64,000 nucleotides of DNA. Source: Diphasiastrum complanatum. Its lineage: Eukaryota; Streptophyta; Lycopodiopsida; Lycopodiales; Lycopodiaceae. The translations under genes were made by a program, and so were the position numbers. The stretch covers positions 14,512,538-14,576,537 of the forward strand of contig CM055100.1 in assembly GCA_029204225.1 (NCBI GenBank), given 5' to 3'. Numbering within the stretch: position 1 is the stretch's first letter; every line of letters starts with the position of its first letter. Under the pieces are notes generated by a model. It did no database searches. It saw only the letters and a list, made by a program, of their open reading frames with translations, and was not told where the DNA came from. This document shows positions 46,432-57,059 of this stretch, piece after piece.

Positions 46432-47004
46432 TTACATAACCAGATCTAAGCCAAGTTTGGCTCTAAAAGTCTCAAACTTTTCTTTACTTAAAGCTTTCAT
46501 AAATATATCAGCAACTTGTAACAACGTAGAACAGTATACAATACTAATATCTTCAGATTTTAGCTTCTCACGCACAAAGTGATATTTTATCTCAATATGT
46601 TTTGTCCTTGCATGAAAGACATGATTCTTAGCCAATTGTATTTCACTTTTGCTGCCACAGAAAATAACAGTAGGATTTATTTGTTTCATGCCAATCTCAC
46701 ATAATAACTTACGTAGCCAAACAGCTTCCTGGGTTTAGGGTTTAGGGTTTTATATTCAGCTTCTATAGAAGAAAGAGAAATAGTATCTTGCTTCTTGCTA
46801 GACCATGAAAAACAACCGCTACCAAAATTGAAGACATAACCTGTTGTTGACTTTCTATCATCTACACTTCCTGCCCAATCAGCGTCAACATAACCATGCA
46901 ACTTAGGTAAAACACTTTGTCTTTTGTAAATTGGGCCAAGGTTAGGTGTACCTTTCACATACCTCAAAATTCTTTTCGCAGCTTTCCAATGGTCCATAGT
47001 GGGT
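46432..47004 (-). pseudogene. Copia RNase H with a telomere-repeat patch
   Basis: The minus strand reads MDHWKAAKRILRYVKGTPNL, then KSTTGYVFNFGSGCFSWSSK and ISLSSIEAEYK. At 46731-46751 three GGGTTTA units replace the normal codons and shift the frame by one base. RNase H then resumes (KHIEIKYHFVREKLKSED, TFRAKLGLDLVM). It continues the copia whose 5' part lies inverted at 53784-55382. Together the two pieces cover this family's RT-RNase H with only about ten bases missing. Confidence 0.9.
46731..46751. repeat. Three telomere-type GGGTTTA units
   Basis: GGGTTTAGGGTTTAGGGTTTT matches the plant telomere repeat TTTAGGG. It replaces 19 bases of RNase H with 18, judged against the related copy at 25,532-25,550. 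Confidence 0.9.
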
Positions 47005-48240
47005 CTCTTGGCCTAGTAGAATCTTTCATGCATATTTCGATCATCTGGACCACTTCATCTTTATTCTAACCTTCCTTGTTGGTATCAGGTTTGACATACG
47101 TAACCAACATCTTTCTAGTTTTTGGTTTATGACATTCTAATGTGATATGTCCTTCTCCTTGACAATTTCCACATAATGGTACATAACCAATTTGTCATTT
47201 TGGTTTAGGACATTCTGTTGAATAATGCTCTGGTGTCCCACAATTATAGCAGGTAGCATTATTTCTACCCCTCAAACTAGCAGGCTTTTGTTGAGTTGGT
47301 ATATACTTTTGTACTAGAACGAGTTTTCTTGGTTGAGATTTAGAACTGAAATTGATCATTGTTGAGTATTGTTCTTAACATTATGAACTTGGACTTCGTT
47401 CACATGTTCACTTGTTTCGACCTCCATCAGATATACCAGTTCATTATTTGAAATTTCTTCTTCAGCTTCTTCCACAAAAGTAACCTACAATCTGTTCTTA
47501 CATTAATTGTGATGATGGCCCTCTTGTTTACATTTTGGATTTGTCTGTTATGGTAGCAGATCCTCTCTTGTTCTTTGGATGAAGAAGTTGAACCTTGAGT
47601 TCATCAAATTTTTTACTCAAGTCCAAAACTTCTCTCTTCCACATATTCTTTTGTTTATGTTCAAACTTCTTTATTTCTCCATTCTTTTTTCGATCCTTAG
47701 AATGTCTGACATGTCTTTTTGATCTCTCATCGTCACTTGAACTTGAACTTGACTCTAAATTCGAACTAGATAAGAAACTCGAATCCAAGTTAGAATTGCT
47801 ACTCGAGTCTTCAAAAGAAGAAGAAGTATGTTTTTTTTCTTTTTGGAAGATGAATGCTTCATAGATCTTTGACTTCTAGATATTCTAGAAGTTTCACAAT
47901 TCTCAACAGTCTAGATAACACATTCCGACGTATCAGTTGATCCTTGTCTAAAATATCAATCTATTCTTTTGGATAATCCTCCCAAAACCCATTCGATCTG
48001 CATGGCGACAAGATATTACCCTGTTAGTTGACCAATAAGTTTTTTGACTCTTATGGTATATTTTCTTAAGGATTCTTTTTCTTTCTTTCATATTGAATTT
48101 TATTGCGAAAAAATTCACATTGAATAACCGATTTTTCGAAATTGTTTTAAAAATTGATTTTTCAAATCGGTTCAGGTGGAGACCAATGCTGGTTTGATCT
48201 GACTGAACCATGTTTTGGCCTCCTTTCTCAGTAAACCAAG
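47005..48240 (-). pseudogene. Gag-like fragment with two zinc knuckles
   Basis: On the minus strand: a basic stretch at 48211-47950 and a Ser/Lys-rich segment (SSSSSSDDERSKRHVRHSKD) at 47788-47528. Two CCHC knuckles follow: CYNCGTPEHYSTEC near 47,250 and CGNCQGEGHITLEC near 47,160. Two knuckles in tandem suggest a Ty3-like or pararetrovirus-like Gag. No Retrotrans_gag core is confidently read. The fragment ends at 47,005 exactly where the copia RNase H begins, which is one of the inferred inversion breakpoints. Confidence 0.5.
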
Positions 48241-48749
48241 GAAAATATTACTTTATGCCATAGTGAATAAAAAATTCTCCAAATAAAACTTGACAAATGT
48301 GCAAAATCGTTCAAGATGATGCAAAAAAAACAAAACAAAATTCTAAAAGCTTGGTAGCTAGATACATAGAAAAAGAACAGCACCTAGTAGAATCACAATC
48401 AATGTGCATGCTCGACATGCAAGGGCAATGCCCACTATAAGCTTCACGATGATGCTTCTACCTCTACACCCCATAGTTTTGATGTGATTATATTTATCAT
48501 AGAGAAGTTGCACACAAAGAGGAATGAACAATTCAAAAAGCTCTCCACTGACCTTACCATAGTCGTCAATCAGAAGCTGAAAGGCTTGAAAACTGGACCC
48601 ATACACACATATCCTAGAAGAGAGTCCACTTGGTGTCCACACTGTGTTGGCAACTACACGGGGAATGGATTCCCACAATTGTGACAAAGGTTAGAGCGGC
48701 CTACATGATATTGCCATATCTGCAACATGAACAATCATAATACTAATGA

Positions 48750-50051
48750 TTGTCAAGACAACCTAAGAAACTAAGCTACACGTCCAGCAAATCATGTCCC
48801 ATTGGCACAACAATAGGGTGCCTTATTCCAACCATCGCCTGGGTTGGCATTGCCTCCCATTTCTGTCAGAACCCAAGGTTTAGTAGTGCAAAACCCACAA
48901 CCAGCTGCTCAACAATGTTCAATATGGTCGAGGTGACCGACAAGCCCTACTATCTCGAGGAGAAAGCACATGACTCTGATCTAATACATCTCATGGACGG
49001 AACGGATGGAGAGTTAATATTGATCTACGCAAACCAGCTTCGTGGTATTGGATTCAGAGCTCCTATTAAGTGTTATTGATGTGGAGAGAATCACATGAAT
49101 GTCGAGTGCCCAAGCAAGCCAAAAGACAATTTCATACCACTTTATAGAGATTGTGGGTAAAGACACTCATATCTAGTGTGTCCATTGAGGAAGGAGAAGC
49201 AAGGAGAGGCTTCCATCCCGCTGCACCTAATGCAAGTGGTTGGAATGTCTAATCATCAATTAAAAAAGCAAAAACGATTAGAAAAAGAACCAACCAAATT
49301 TGCTACTTAGTGGCTCGTCGAGTTTTTTATATGTTGGAGAATATCCCAATCCTACGGTCGAACAAGGTAATTTTAGACGCATAGAAGAATGAGTAAGAGA
49401 ATCTCAAGCCTTAGATCAAGCCAAGGAGGCAGCCCAGGAGCATGAGAAACATCAACCTGAAGGTGAAAATGATCGACAGTCAAATGCTTCCCCCCATTCT
49501 ATGATGAATCCAAGATTGTTGCAATTCATCCATGAGACTGTACAGAATGCAAAGAGCATTCTAGTATGGAGATCCCTTTCCCAAACAAAGAGATGACAAT
49601 GGACCATACAACTATTTTGTTAGATTTATTGCAAGGAGATGTTTGAATGCCATTGGGCACCTTGCTTAAAATGCATCTGAACCTCTGGAAAGGATTGAAA
49701 GCATATACAGATGGACCAAGCGATACCCGAACCATCCTGAACCCTGCCAATCCCATACGAGAAGGAGCTAAAGAATTACAACTTGTCCACCAAGTAAGAG
49801 TAAAACAGGAAAAAGATGTGAAGCATGTGATGATCCCAATTACGCATCGGGGGTTTCCACAAGAATCAACAATATCCGATGGAGGATTGAGAGTGAACAT
49901 CATCTCCTCCAAGTTATACCACACATGGGGACTCACCCATATGGTGAGCGCCTCTTTTACGATCCAACTTGCTGATCAATCGGAAGGACATGAAGGCCGC
50001 TCTATAATAGAGCCGAGCCATCATTTGACTGGAGGGCTACGTTGGAATTAA
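48750..50051 (+). pseudogene. Ty3/gypsy-like Gag knuckle and protease region
   Basis: The plus strand carries a Gag end (LIYANQLRGIGFRAPIKCY), then a TGA and CGENHMNVEC. That is a CCHC knuckle whose residue between the first two Cys is a stop. A second Cys pattern follows (YRDCG, stop, HSYLVCP). From 49,740 comes a retropepsin-like segment: ELQLVHQVRV, then ISDGGLRVNIISSKLYHTWG and TIQLADQSEGHEGRS. DGG..NIIS resembles the DxGSxxNVIS site of plant gypsy proteases with a changed residue. Frameshifts and stops make it nonfunctional. RT was not found downstream. Confidence 0.55.
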
Positions 50052-50361
50052 TCTGTATTAAATCTAAGCCTCGATCCCAAAAACATTCCTGATTCATAAG
50101 AAAGGCCATGGATCTACAGTATTCGGCACTTTCTCGCATGCACAAGTCAGCGTTGGATTTATATTTATGCCCAAAATCCAACAATTGTAGCCTTAGGTCA
50201 TCCATTGATGTACTCTCAGAGATATTTGGGATTACTGGCTAATTGACAACTTCGATGCATGGTCGTTTCGTTGGCCAGGGATTTCTTTGCTTGATTGGCA
50301 TATAAAGCTCCTCTGTCTCATTTTCTTTTTCTTTTATTTGTTTTTGCTGCTCGGCGATGGT

Positions 50362-52276
50362 CTAGTGTTGTTGTCTAACCTTATTCTCCAACTCCTTCTG
50401 TTGGCTTACCAACCGGTGTATATGGTAGCTGGTTTCAGACAGGCTTATCATCAAATGCTTAGCTGCTTTGAAAAGCTCTTCAGGGTTAGAAATACTCGGG
50501 TATTTGTCAAGGGTATGGTGAGGTGGCATTAGTCCAAAAATTACGGATTGGTGGGGACGTGAAGGTGGTAATGGCGAGAATGGAGGGATTATACAAGTGG
50601 TGGTGGTGGATGCAGGAGTGATGAGTGGAACAGTGACTTGGGTGGTGGTGACATTAGCTGGTGGGAGCTGAATTCCCCCAGACTGATTTGCTTTATTGTC
50701 GTCATCGTCCTCTATCTCCATTAGGTCCGCATCATCAAAATATGTAGATGTGTCCGTGAGGATGTGGACTTGCTGGGCCTGTTCCTATTGGACGAATGTC
50801 GTATCCTTGGGAACGATATTTCCATCTCCCCCCCCCTCCCAAATCTTGTGCCTTTGGTGAAGTTGGCGGCGTTGGCGTTGTAATGATTATAGGGGGGTTG
50901 TCACCGAGGCTTGTTGTGTGGCTTGAGAAGCCGTGTCGGTGTCTGCTGCTATGGATGTGCCACCTCCATCAGTCCCATCGATGATGTGAGTAGGTGATGA
51001 TTGTTGTTGGGATGCTGAATGTGATGTGGAGCTAGCATCCTGGGAATCTGTTGAGCTTGACGCATGGAGGAATAAATAATTTGGATTATGGTGCGCAGTT
51101 CACATTGCTCTTGAAGCCTACAATTATGGAACCACTGTTTGGCATTTATGTGCAAATTGTTTGTTTTTTTGCCAACGATTCTATTGATAATACCAATCCT
51201 AAGACCGCATGTCTTAAAACTTGCTACAGGTATTTATTCCGTGAAAACTTGCAAATATGGCATCTAAAGGAAATTGCCTAGGCTGGGCTGCCCGAGACTC
51301 ATCCGGAACACTCTCCCCATACAAATTTTCCCGCAGGTGCATGTCCCAAGCTTTGTCGGCCACCTGCAACAGCTCCCGGAGTCTCGGTCCGTTGTTCACT
51401 TGCTAAAGTGTGAGATCTGTCATCATGTAACCCAGCAAGGTGGAGGGTTGCTTGTTCTTTATGCACTCATGAATGCAGTTCGAAGCAAACTGGGCCCAAT
51501 CATAGAGATTCTGGCCATGCAGTCATGAATCTACCATCATGTGGAACAGGGACATTGGTATCCTCAGAATCTTAGTTTTGGAATGTTGTGTGTACTTGGT
51601 TAAGTAGGCATAAGCAACAACTAGAGGTTGATCATTGATTGTCTTGAACCGATACTCGTTCTTGTTCTTCCACTTTGCAACAGAGGGATCAATGAACTTG
51701 AAGTATGTTGTTGCCTCAATCTTCTGCAAGGTTCTTGTAACTACATTCTGTCTCCGAGGAAAGCCGAAAGTGTGGAAGTCTACTCTAGAAAGAGATATGT
51801 TATATACATAGTTCATGTTAGGAGGAACAATAAACTGGCATGACCTTGCAGTGGTGTTGTAGGAAGCGTAGGCCATGTGCAACAGGTAGGGACTCTGGTA
51901 GCCAGTGAGAACAGGGATCTGAAACTCAATTTGCCTGCTGGTACCAGGTTGTCATCTCTGTGATATCAAGCTGACCCATATGGATATCGATCTTGTTTGC
52001 ATCTGGGTTATCAGAGCTAGAGGACTGGTGTGAAGACATAATTGGATTTGACTGGAAACGGTCTCTGGAAAATCTGATTCGGTCGAGATTTATAACAAAG
52101 GTATGTTGGGATTTGGTTCGATCGAAATGGTGATGGGATGACTTGATCGAAATGGTGACGGAATGGATCGGTCGAGATGGTGACAGAATGGCTCGGTGGA
52201 GATGATGACGGAATGACTCGGTCGAGATGGTGACGGGATGGCTCGGTTGAGAGAGTAACAAAAATGCTCGGTTCAA
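50362..52276 (-). pseudogene. Unrecognised long ORF 3' of gypsy integrase
   Basis: Five open segments on the minus strand (52276-51926, 51882-51523, 51399-51214, 51155-50949, 50721-50362) appear to be one decayed protein of about 600 residues. Readable parts include NIDIHMGQ-like DITEMTTWY, then YNISLSRVDFHTFGFPRRQN, FKFIDPSVAKWKNKNEYRFK, a TGA where Trp is likely, and HGQNLYDWAQFASNCIHECI. The C-terminal part is Pro/Thr-rich, then a possible coiled coil (VSQQKELENKVRQ). I recognise no domain. It follows the gypsy integrase C-terminal half in the same orientation, so it may be an additional retrotransposon ORF, as some plant gypsy lineages carry. A captured host gene is the alternative. Confidence 0.45.
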
Positions 52277-52890
52277 AGCTAAGTTAATTTCTCGGTTGAG
52301 ACACGAAGTATGGTGCTCAGATGAAAACTAAACTGGAATGACTCGGTCGAGGACTGAATAGAGGACTCGGTTGAGAAGAGGACTCGGTTGAGAACGTAGT
52401 AGTGTAAACAATGGTTATGAGGAAAAAAGTAGCAAAAAATGGTTACGGTAAGGATGTATGGAAACGATGGGATTGAAATGGTAAATGTGTTTCACAATAG
52501 TGAAACTAGAGCCTTGATCTCAACGTGTCTTGTGCAAAAAGTTGGAGACGGTTGAGGATGATGTGAGGAATTGAGTGTGTGAGTGAGCATGGATTGATCG
52601 GATGCAAGAGCGCCAGAAATGGTGATGGGAGCTGGAAGATCGCCAAAAATCATTCACCAGAAGTCGCTGAAAGTTTGCACGGACGTCGCTGAGGTGCAAA
52701 TGACTTCGTTCTTTAGTTCTTTATGGCCGTTCGTAGAGATTGTTGGACTGGAGTAATTCGGTCGAGATTCTCAAAAACCTTGTTGAACCGGTCCGGTCAA
52801 GATCTTATGTAGGAGACTCTGTCGTCGAGACGTTAACTAGGTGACTCGGTCGAGATGCCAACCAGAGGACTCGGTCGAGATCTGATGCAA
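52075..52890. repeat. CTCGGTCGAGATGG-type degenerate tandem and dispersed repeats
   Basis: From about 52,120 to 52,260 a roughly 25-27-bp unit, CTCGGTCGAGATGGTGACGG, is repeated five to six times with changes. Shorter ACTCGGTCGAG or ACTCGGTTGAG copies recur at 52,340-52,400 and 52,750-52,880. Part of the array lies within the unrecognised minus-strand ORF. Confidence 0.75.
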
Positions 52891-53086
52891 GTGCCTATTG
52901 AGTACTCTATCTCAGTGATGGTGTTGGAGAACTTCATGAAGTAAAATGTGATAGTGTCGAAACATGTGGAAGTTCTCAGTGGAATTAAATCTCAATTACC
53001 AGATTTGTGCTATGATGGTAAATTTGAGATATCAGAACTGCAGAAGTGAACTGGATCGAAAAAGTTATAAAATCTATCCTTGTGAA

Positions 53087-53783
53087 CTAGACCATCATAT
53101 GTTGACCTGCAACACTCCCTGTGAATCTAAAAAGATATCCACGAGAAAAAAAACATAGGGAGAATAAGAATGCAATGTGTACAAATATGGATTGAGGGCC
53201 ATGTAGACGATCACCATTTACGACAGTGTCGAGGAATACTCCGTCAAGTGTTTCTAACTGGACTGCTCCATTAGAGAAGATTTTATTTATAATATATGGC
53301 CCTTTGCTTCTGAATTTTAATTTTCCTGGGTGCTTCTTAGATGTGTAGAGAAGCACCTGATCACCTTGTGTAAGTCTTTATTGCGCAGGTGTTGATCATG
53401 CCAGGCTTTTTGATGACGTTTGTTAACTAATTGTGTCTGATACGATATGAGTCAAGTTTTACACAATTGGGCTAACGTAAATAGTCTAGTTTGGACTTGT
53501 TGCTCAATTGTAATTTTCTCACATAGATCGATAGAGAAAGCTTGTATGACTCACAAGAAAGGAACTAGGAATTCAACAGGCATTACTGCCTCTTGACCAT
53601 ATACGAGATGGAAGGGAGTAATCCATCCAGTGGCCTTCTTGGGAGTTGTACGATACACCCAGATAGCAAAGAACAGTTGGGTTTTCCAATCTGATCGACT
53701 AGTTTCAATTATCTTTGTTAGGATCTTACAAATGGTCTTGTTTGTCGATTCGGCTTGGCAATTACATCTGGGATACTACGGAG
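53087..53783 (-). pseudogene. Ty3/gypsy integrase, C-terminal half
   Basis: The minus strand starts right after the copia LTR. It reads the end of the integrase core with the third catalytic residue, QAESTNKTICKIL, then WVYRTTPKKATGWITPFHLV and YGQEAVMPVEF. The chromatin-facing C-terminal domain follows: LYTSKKHPGKLKFRSKGPYI, FSNGAVQLETLDG and VVNGDRL. It begins at the codon following the one where the plus-strand half at 45539-46088 ends. CGGAG at 53779-53783 matches the other flank's TGGAG (its complement CTCCA) with one change, as a target duplication would. Confidence 0.9.
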
Positions 53784-54034
53784 AGTTAAAATAGCAATGA
53801 TCGACTTATACAGTGCTTTCTTATTTCGACGGCACCACGTGTGCTCAGTTCTAAATTATCGGGCCGTCTTTCTTTTATGAGCCCTTTGAGAGCTTTTAAG
53901 CAACTTTATCTTTGTACTTACTCATCAGTTCAATATACAGTTTGTGGAGAGCAATTTTGTTGTCTTGTCTTATTGCACTTGATGTTGTGTTGTGGTGATT
54001 GATCCGGTCGGGTGTTTAAATTGTTTTCTTAACC
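53784..54034 (+). mobile_element. Copia 5' LTR with AG..CT-type ends
   Basis: Begins AGTTAAAATAGC and ends TTTTCTTAACC, directly followed by a perfect PBS. This proves it is a 5' LTR and fixes the 3' boundary of the family. It contains one CACGTG at about 53,837, also present in the minus-strand LTR but altered at 25949. Confidence 0.9.
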
Positions 54035-54047
54035 TGGTATCAGAGCC
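54035..54047 (+). promoter_or_regulatory. Copia primer-binding site
   Basis: TGGTATCAGAGCC, an exact copia PBS, immediately after the LTR. Confidence 0.9.
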
Positions 54048-55382
54048 CTTGGTGGCTACAATCACCGAACAAGTGACAGAGAGCTGCAAATTCACGACGG
54101 TTTGTTGGCTAGGAAGCACAAAACCGAGTTTGTGGAGATTTGTGGAATAGTCGAGAGGGCGAGTATGAGAGGACACCACCTATTCAAGAGCCTAGGGGAA
54201 GGTACTTGCCAATAGGAGCAATAAAGGAGAAATCGGTTGGAAGCAAGAGACATTACTTGGACACTCCTTGGGATACATACTCTCCACGTAGTGTATCCTA
54301 AGATACCAAAATGGTATGAGAAGATCATGAAGGACGCAAAGCTAAATCAACCAGGATCTAGCACACAAGGAGAAGTGAGAAGATCAACGCGAGAAAGGAA
54401 GTCTCCCGATCGTTATCATGTGAACTATGCCCTAATGAGTGACATTTTGAAATGTCAAGAGCCATCAACCTTTGATGAGGCAAAACATCACAAAGAGTGG
54501 CAAAGGGCAATGGAGGATGAGATGGAATCCATCCACAGACATGATACATGGGAGATGGTTGATCTACCACTTGGAAAGAAACCCATTGACAACAAATGGG
54601 TGTTCAAAACAAAGTTTCATGCGGATGGCACGATAGCAAAGCATAAGGCACGCCTAATAGTGAAGGGTTATGAGCAAAGTAAAGGAATTGACTATGAAGA
54701 GACATTTGCTCCAGTGGCGAAGTAGACTACACTACGCCTTATCATTGCCCTAGCATCTCATTTTGGGTGAAAGATCCATCAAATGGATGTGAAGTCCGCA
54801 TTTTTGAATGGTGACTTAGAGGAAGAAGTTTACATGGTTCAACCGCAGGGCTTGATGGCAAAAGGACAAGAACAGAAGGTATGTAAGCTACGCAAAGCAC
54901 TGGTATGGATGCATTGATAGTTACTTTCTTTCTCATGGGTTTGTAAGAACAAATTTAGATCCAAATCTTTATGTTCTTATAAACGAAGATAGCATTGCTT
55001 TGATTGTATGTTATGTTGATGATATCATTATCACGGGCAATGATGAGAACCCCACTCGTTCTATCAAAGCCAACTTATGCAAGCAGTTTGAGATGACAGA
55101 TTTAGATCTTATGCACTACTGCTTGGGTGTCGAAGTATGGCAAATTGGCAGTGATATCAGGTTATGTCAAAACAAGAATGTGCGCGAGATATTGGAGGGA
55201 TTTCGCATGACAGAGTGCAAACCTTCCATCACCCCTCGAGAAGCTGATAAGAAATTATCTCATATTGATGATAGTGCACATGTTGACGCTACTCTATTTC
55301 GTCAGCTAGTTGGGAGTTTGATATATCTTACGACTACACGTCCTGATATCTGCTATGTTGTAAGTTTGATTAGCCAATTTCG
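54048..55382 (+). pseudogene. Copia leader joined directly to RT; gag-protease-integrase deleted
   Basis: About 230 bases after the PBS the sequence jumps to the integrase-RT linker (DTYSPRSV, KIPKWYEKIMKDAKLNQPGS). RT follows: HDTWEMVDLPLGKKPIDNKW, YEETFAPVAK, a stop at 54724, then CYVDDIIITGNDEN with an intact YVDD near 55,012. The thumb is FEMTDLDLMHYCLGVEVWQI. A 29-base deletion near 54,901 removes the LYGLKQA region. It stops at 55,382 in the middle of LISQF, where another element's LTR begins. The continuation is the minus-strand piece ending at 47,004. Confidence 0.9.
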
Positions 55383-55771
55383 TGAAGATTACAATTGTAC
55401 CATTTAGTGTGAACTGTGTAGGTAATAGTCATGAAGTGGTGCAATTATTGCATAGTGAATAGTGACATAGTCTATATTGGATAGAGCAGAGGATGAGCTC
55501 CATTTTGACTGGTGACACTCGACGGACGTCTAGGGTGTCAAATTAGTTGAGTCGACTTGTTCGCCCTTGAGTCGTCCTTGAGCCGATGTCGATGGAGTCG
55601 GAGTTGAGTAGGTCGATGTCAACCCTGCTATGCTTCGAAGTTGATGTATATACAAATTGTTCGACTTTTGCGAGTAAGGCTGCATATTGTTGTAGAGAGA
55701 GAATGTTCACATAGTATAGGAGTAATCAGGAGATGAATTCAGGTGAGTAGGAGTAAAGATTAACTGTATCA
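55383..55771 (-). mobile_element. Copia 3' LTR (minus), 389 bp
   Basis: The plus strand begins TGAAGATTAC and ends CTGTATCA, next to a polypurine tract (minus-strand CTTAAGGGGAAG, 55772-55783). The internal sequence is rich in GTCGA/GAGTC words. Its outer end lies exactly at the junction with the copia RT fragment. Confidence 0.7.
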
Positions 55772-55791
55772 CTTCCCCTTAAGCTTAACTC

Positions 55792-56041
55792 CTAGGATTC
55801 TGAATGAAGTTTAATAAGATTGCATAAGACAACATGCTTCTCCCTTGATAGAGGTTTTGTCAAAATATCAGCCAACATACTATCAGTATGACGATTGACA
55901 TCTTTGTTCAAAAATTTCTCTCTACAAAAATGAAATTGAAAATCAACGTGTTGAGTTCTAAAGTGAGTTCGTGGGTTCAGAAATAGAGCAATGCAGCTTT
56001 GATTGTGACAATAGAGTATAGTTGGTCTAATGAGATACAAG
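55792..56041 (-). pseudogene. Copia RNase H C-terminal fragment
   Basis: The minus strand reads PTILYCHNQSCIALFLNPRT, then HVDFQFHFCREKFLNKDVNR and LADILTKPLSREKH. This is the pol end of a third copia family. It is immediately followed by a polypurine tract and the LTR above. Only this 3' part remains. Confidence 0.8.
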
Positions 56042-56070
56042 ACAATCTATTTCGCTCTTCGGCTACAACA

Positions 56071-57000
56071 TTAAGCTCCTTCAAGATTCTTTCTTTTTCT
56101 AACCGTGCCATATCCAATTGACCCTACAAGAGGAGAACCTGCTATTTGGCGTTTGGGACGGCTTTGTCGACTATCCTGAGCTGTGATGAGGGCATTTTGG
56201 AGCTCAGTGACATATTTCTCCAGTGCTTCTTCTTGTTGTTTGGCCATCTTAAGATCGGCCTTTGACTTTTCTTCATGTTTTTTCGAGATCTTTAGCTCTG
56301 GGTTGATCTGTATCAGCTTTTGGCTGATCAAGATATTTTTGGAGCTGAGATTTGAAATCCGCTTTTCTAGCAAATTTTTTCTCTCTAACATGTTCTGGAT
56401 CATTCGCTCTAGGTTCTTGAGATGGGTCTTGAAACTGATCAAATCCCACTCCAAGAGAGTTGGGATCGAAGGGAGGGGGCTTTGTGACAAAATAAATGTC
56501 TATGTGGCTTGAATTGTCAAGCCAATAGTTACAGAAGGCAAGATCGAGATATCAAAAGAGAGGGTGGTGGCAGAGGATGAGGGGATGGCTAGTTCAGAGC
56601 GAGTTCCAACAAGTGATAGTTGCATAGCTGGTGATGGTTGCTGAGTGCGATAATGGGCCACGGGAGGCAAGCTAGGTGAAACGATCTTGCTGCAAACTCG
56701 TCACCTACTCTGTGAAGTGCTTGCCTAGTGTGATGACTCAGTAGGTGCAGATTGGTAGATTGCTAACATGGCTTCAAAACAGAAACTATGCACCTTGCTT
56801 TCCAAAAAGCATGTGGCTAAGGAGGAGAGAAGACAGCCTGCAACGAATTGCTTTTTCATATTAGCTTTGATGGTTTTCCAAACATCGTCTTGTTCTAGTC
56901 GTATAGCCGGACTGTCCCCATTTAAAATTCCAACTGTATTTTCGACCAAACGGTGGAGGATTTGTGAGGAGATCCTCTCCTTCTGTAGGTCTCCCACATC
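56071..57000 (-). pseudogene. Unrecognised ORFs, one a coiled coil
   Basis: Minus-strand 56997-56725 reads MGDLQKERISSQILHRLVEN and then DDVWKTIKANMKKQFVAGCL. After a gap with stops, 56490-56071 gives 139 residues rich in Lys, Glu and Leu (LKNLERMIQNMLERKNLLEK, KKHEEKSKADLKMAKQQEEA), a strong heptad-like coiled coil ending in a basic tail. No family is recognised. The two may be parts of one broken protein, possibly the accessory ORF of a retrotransposon, but that is inference. Confidence 0.4.
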
Positions 57001-57059
57001 AAAAAGTAATTCAAAAGTTGTGCAGTTGTCTGAATCATGTCTTTGATGGCCTCATTGAG

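Noticed and set aside
56183-56512. 109-codon plus-strand frame rich in Phe, Ser and Cys
   Set aside because: Antisense of the Lys/Glu-rich coiled-coil frame, a typical shadow.
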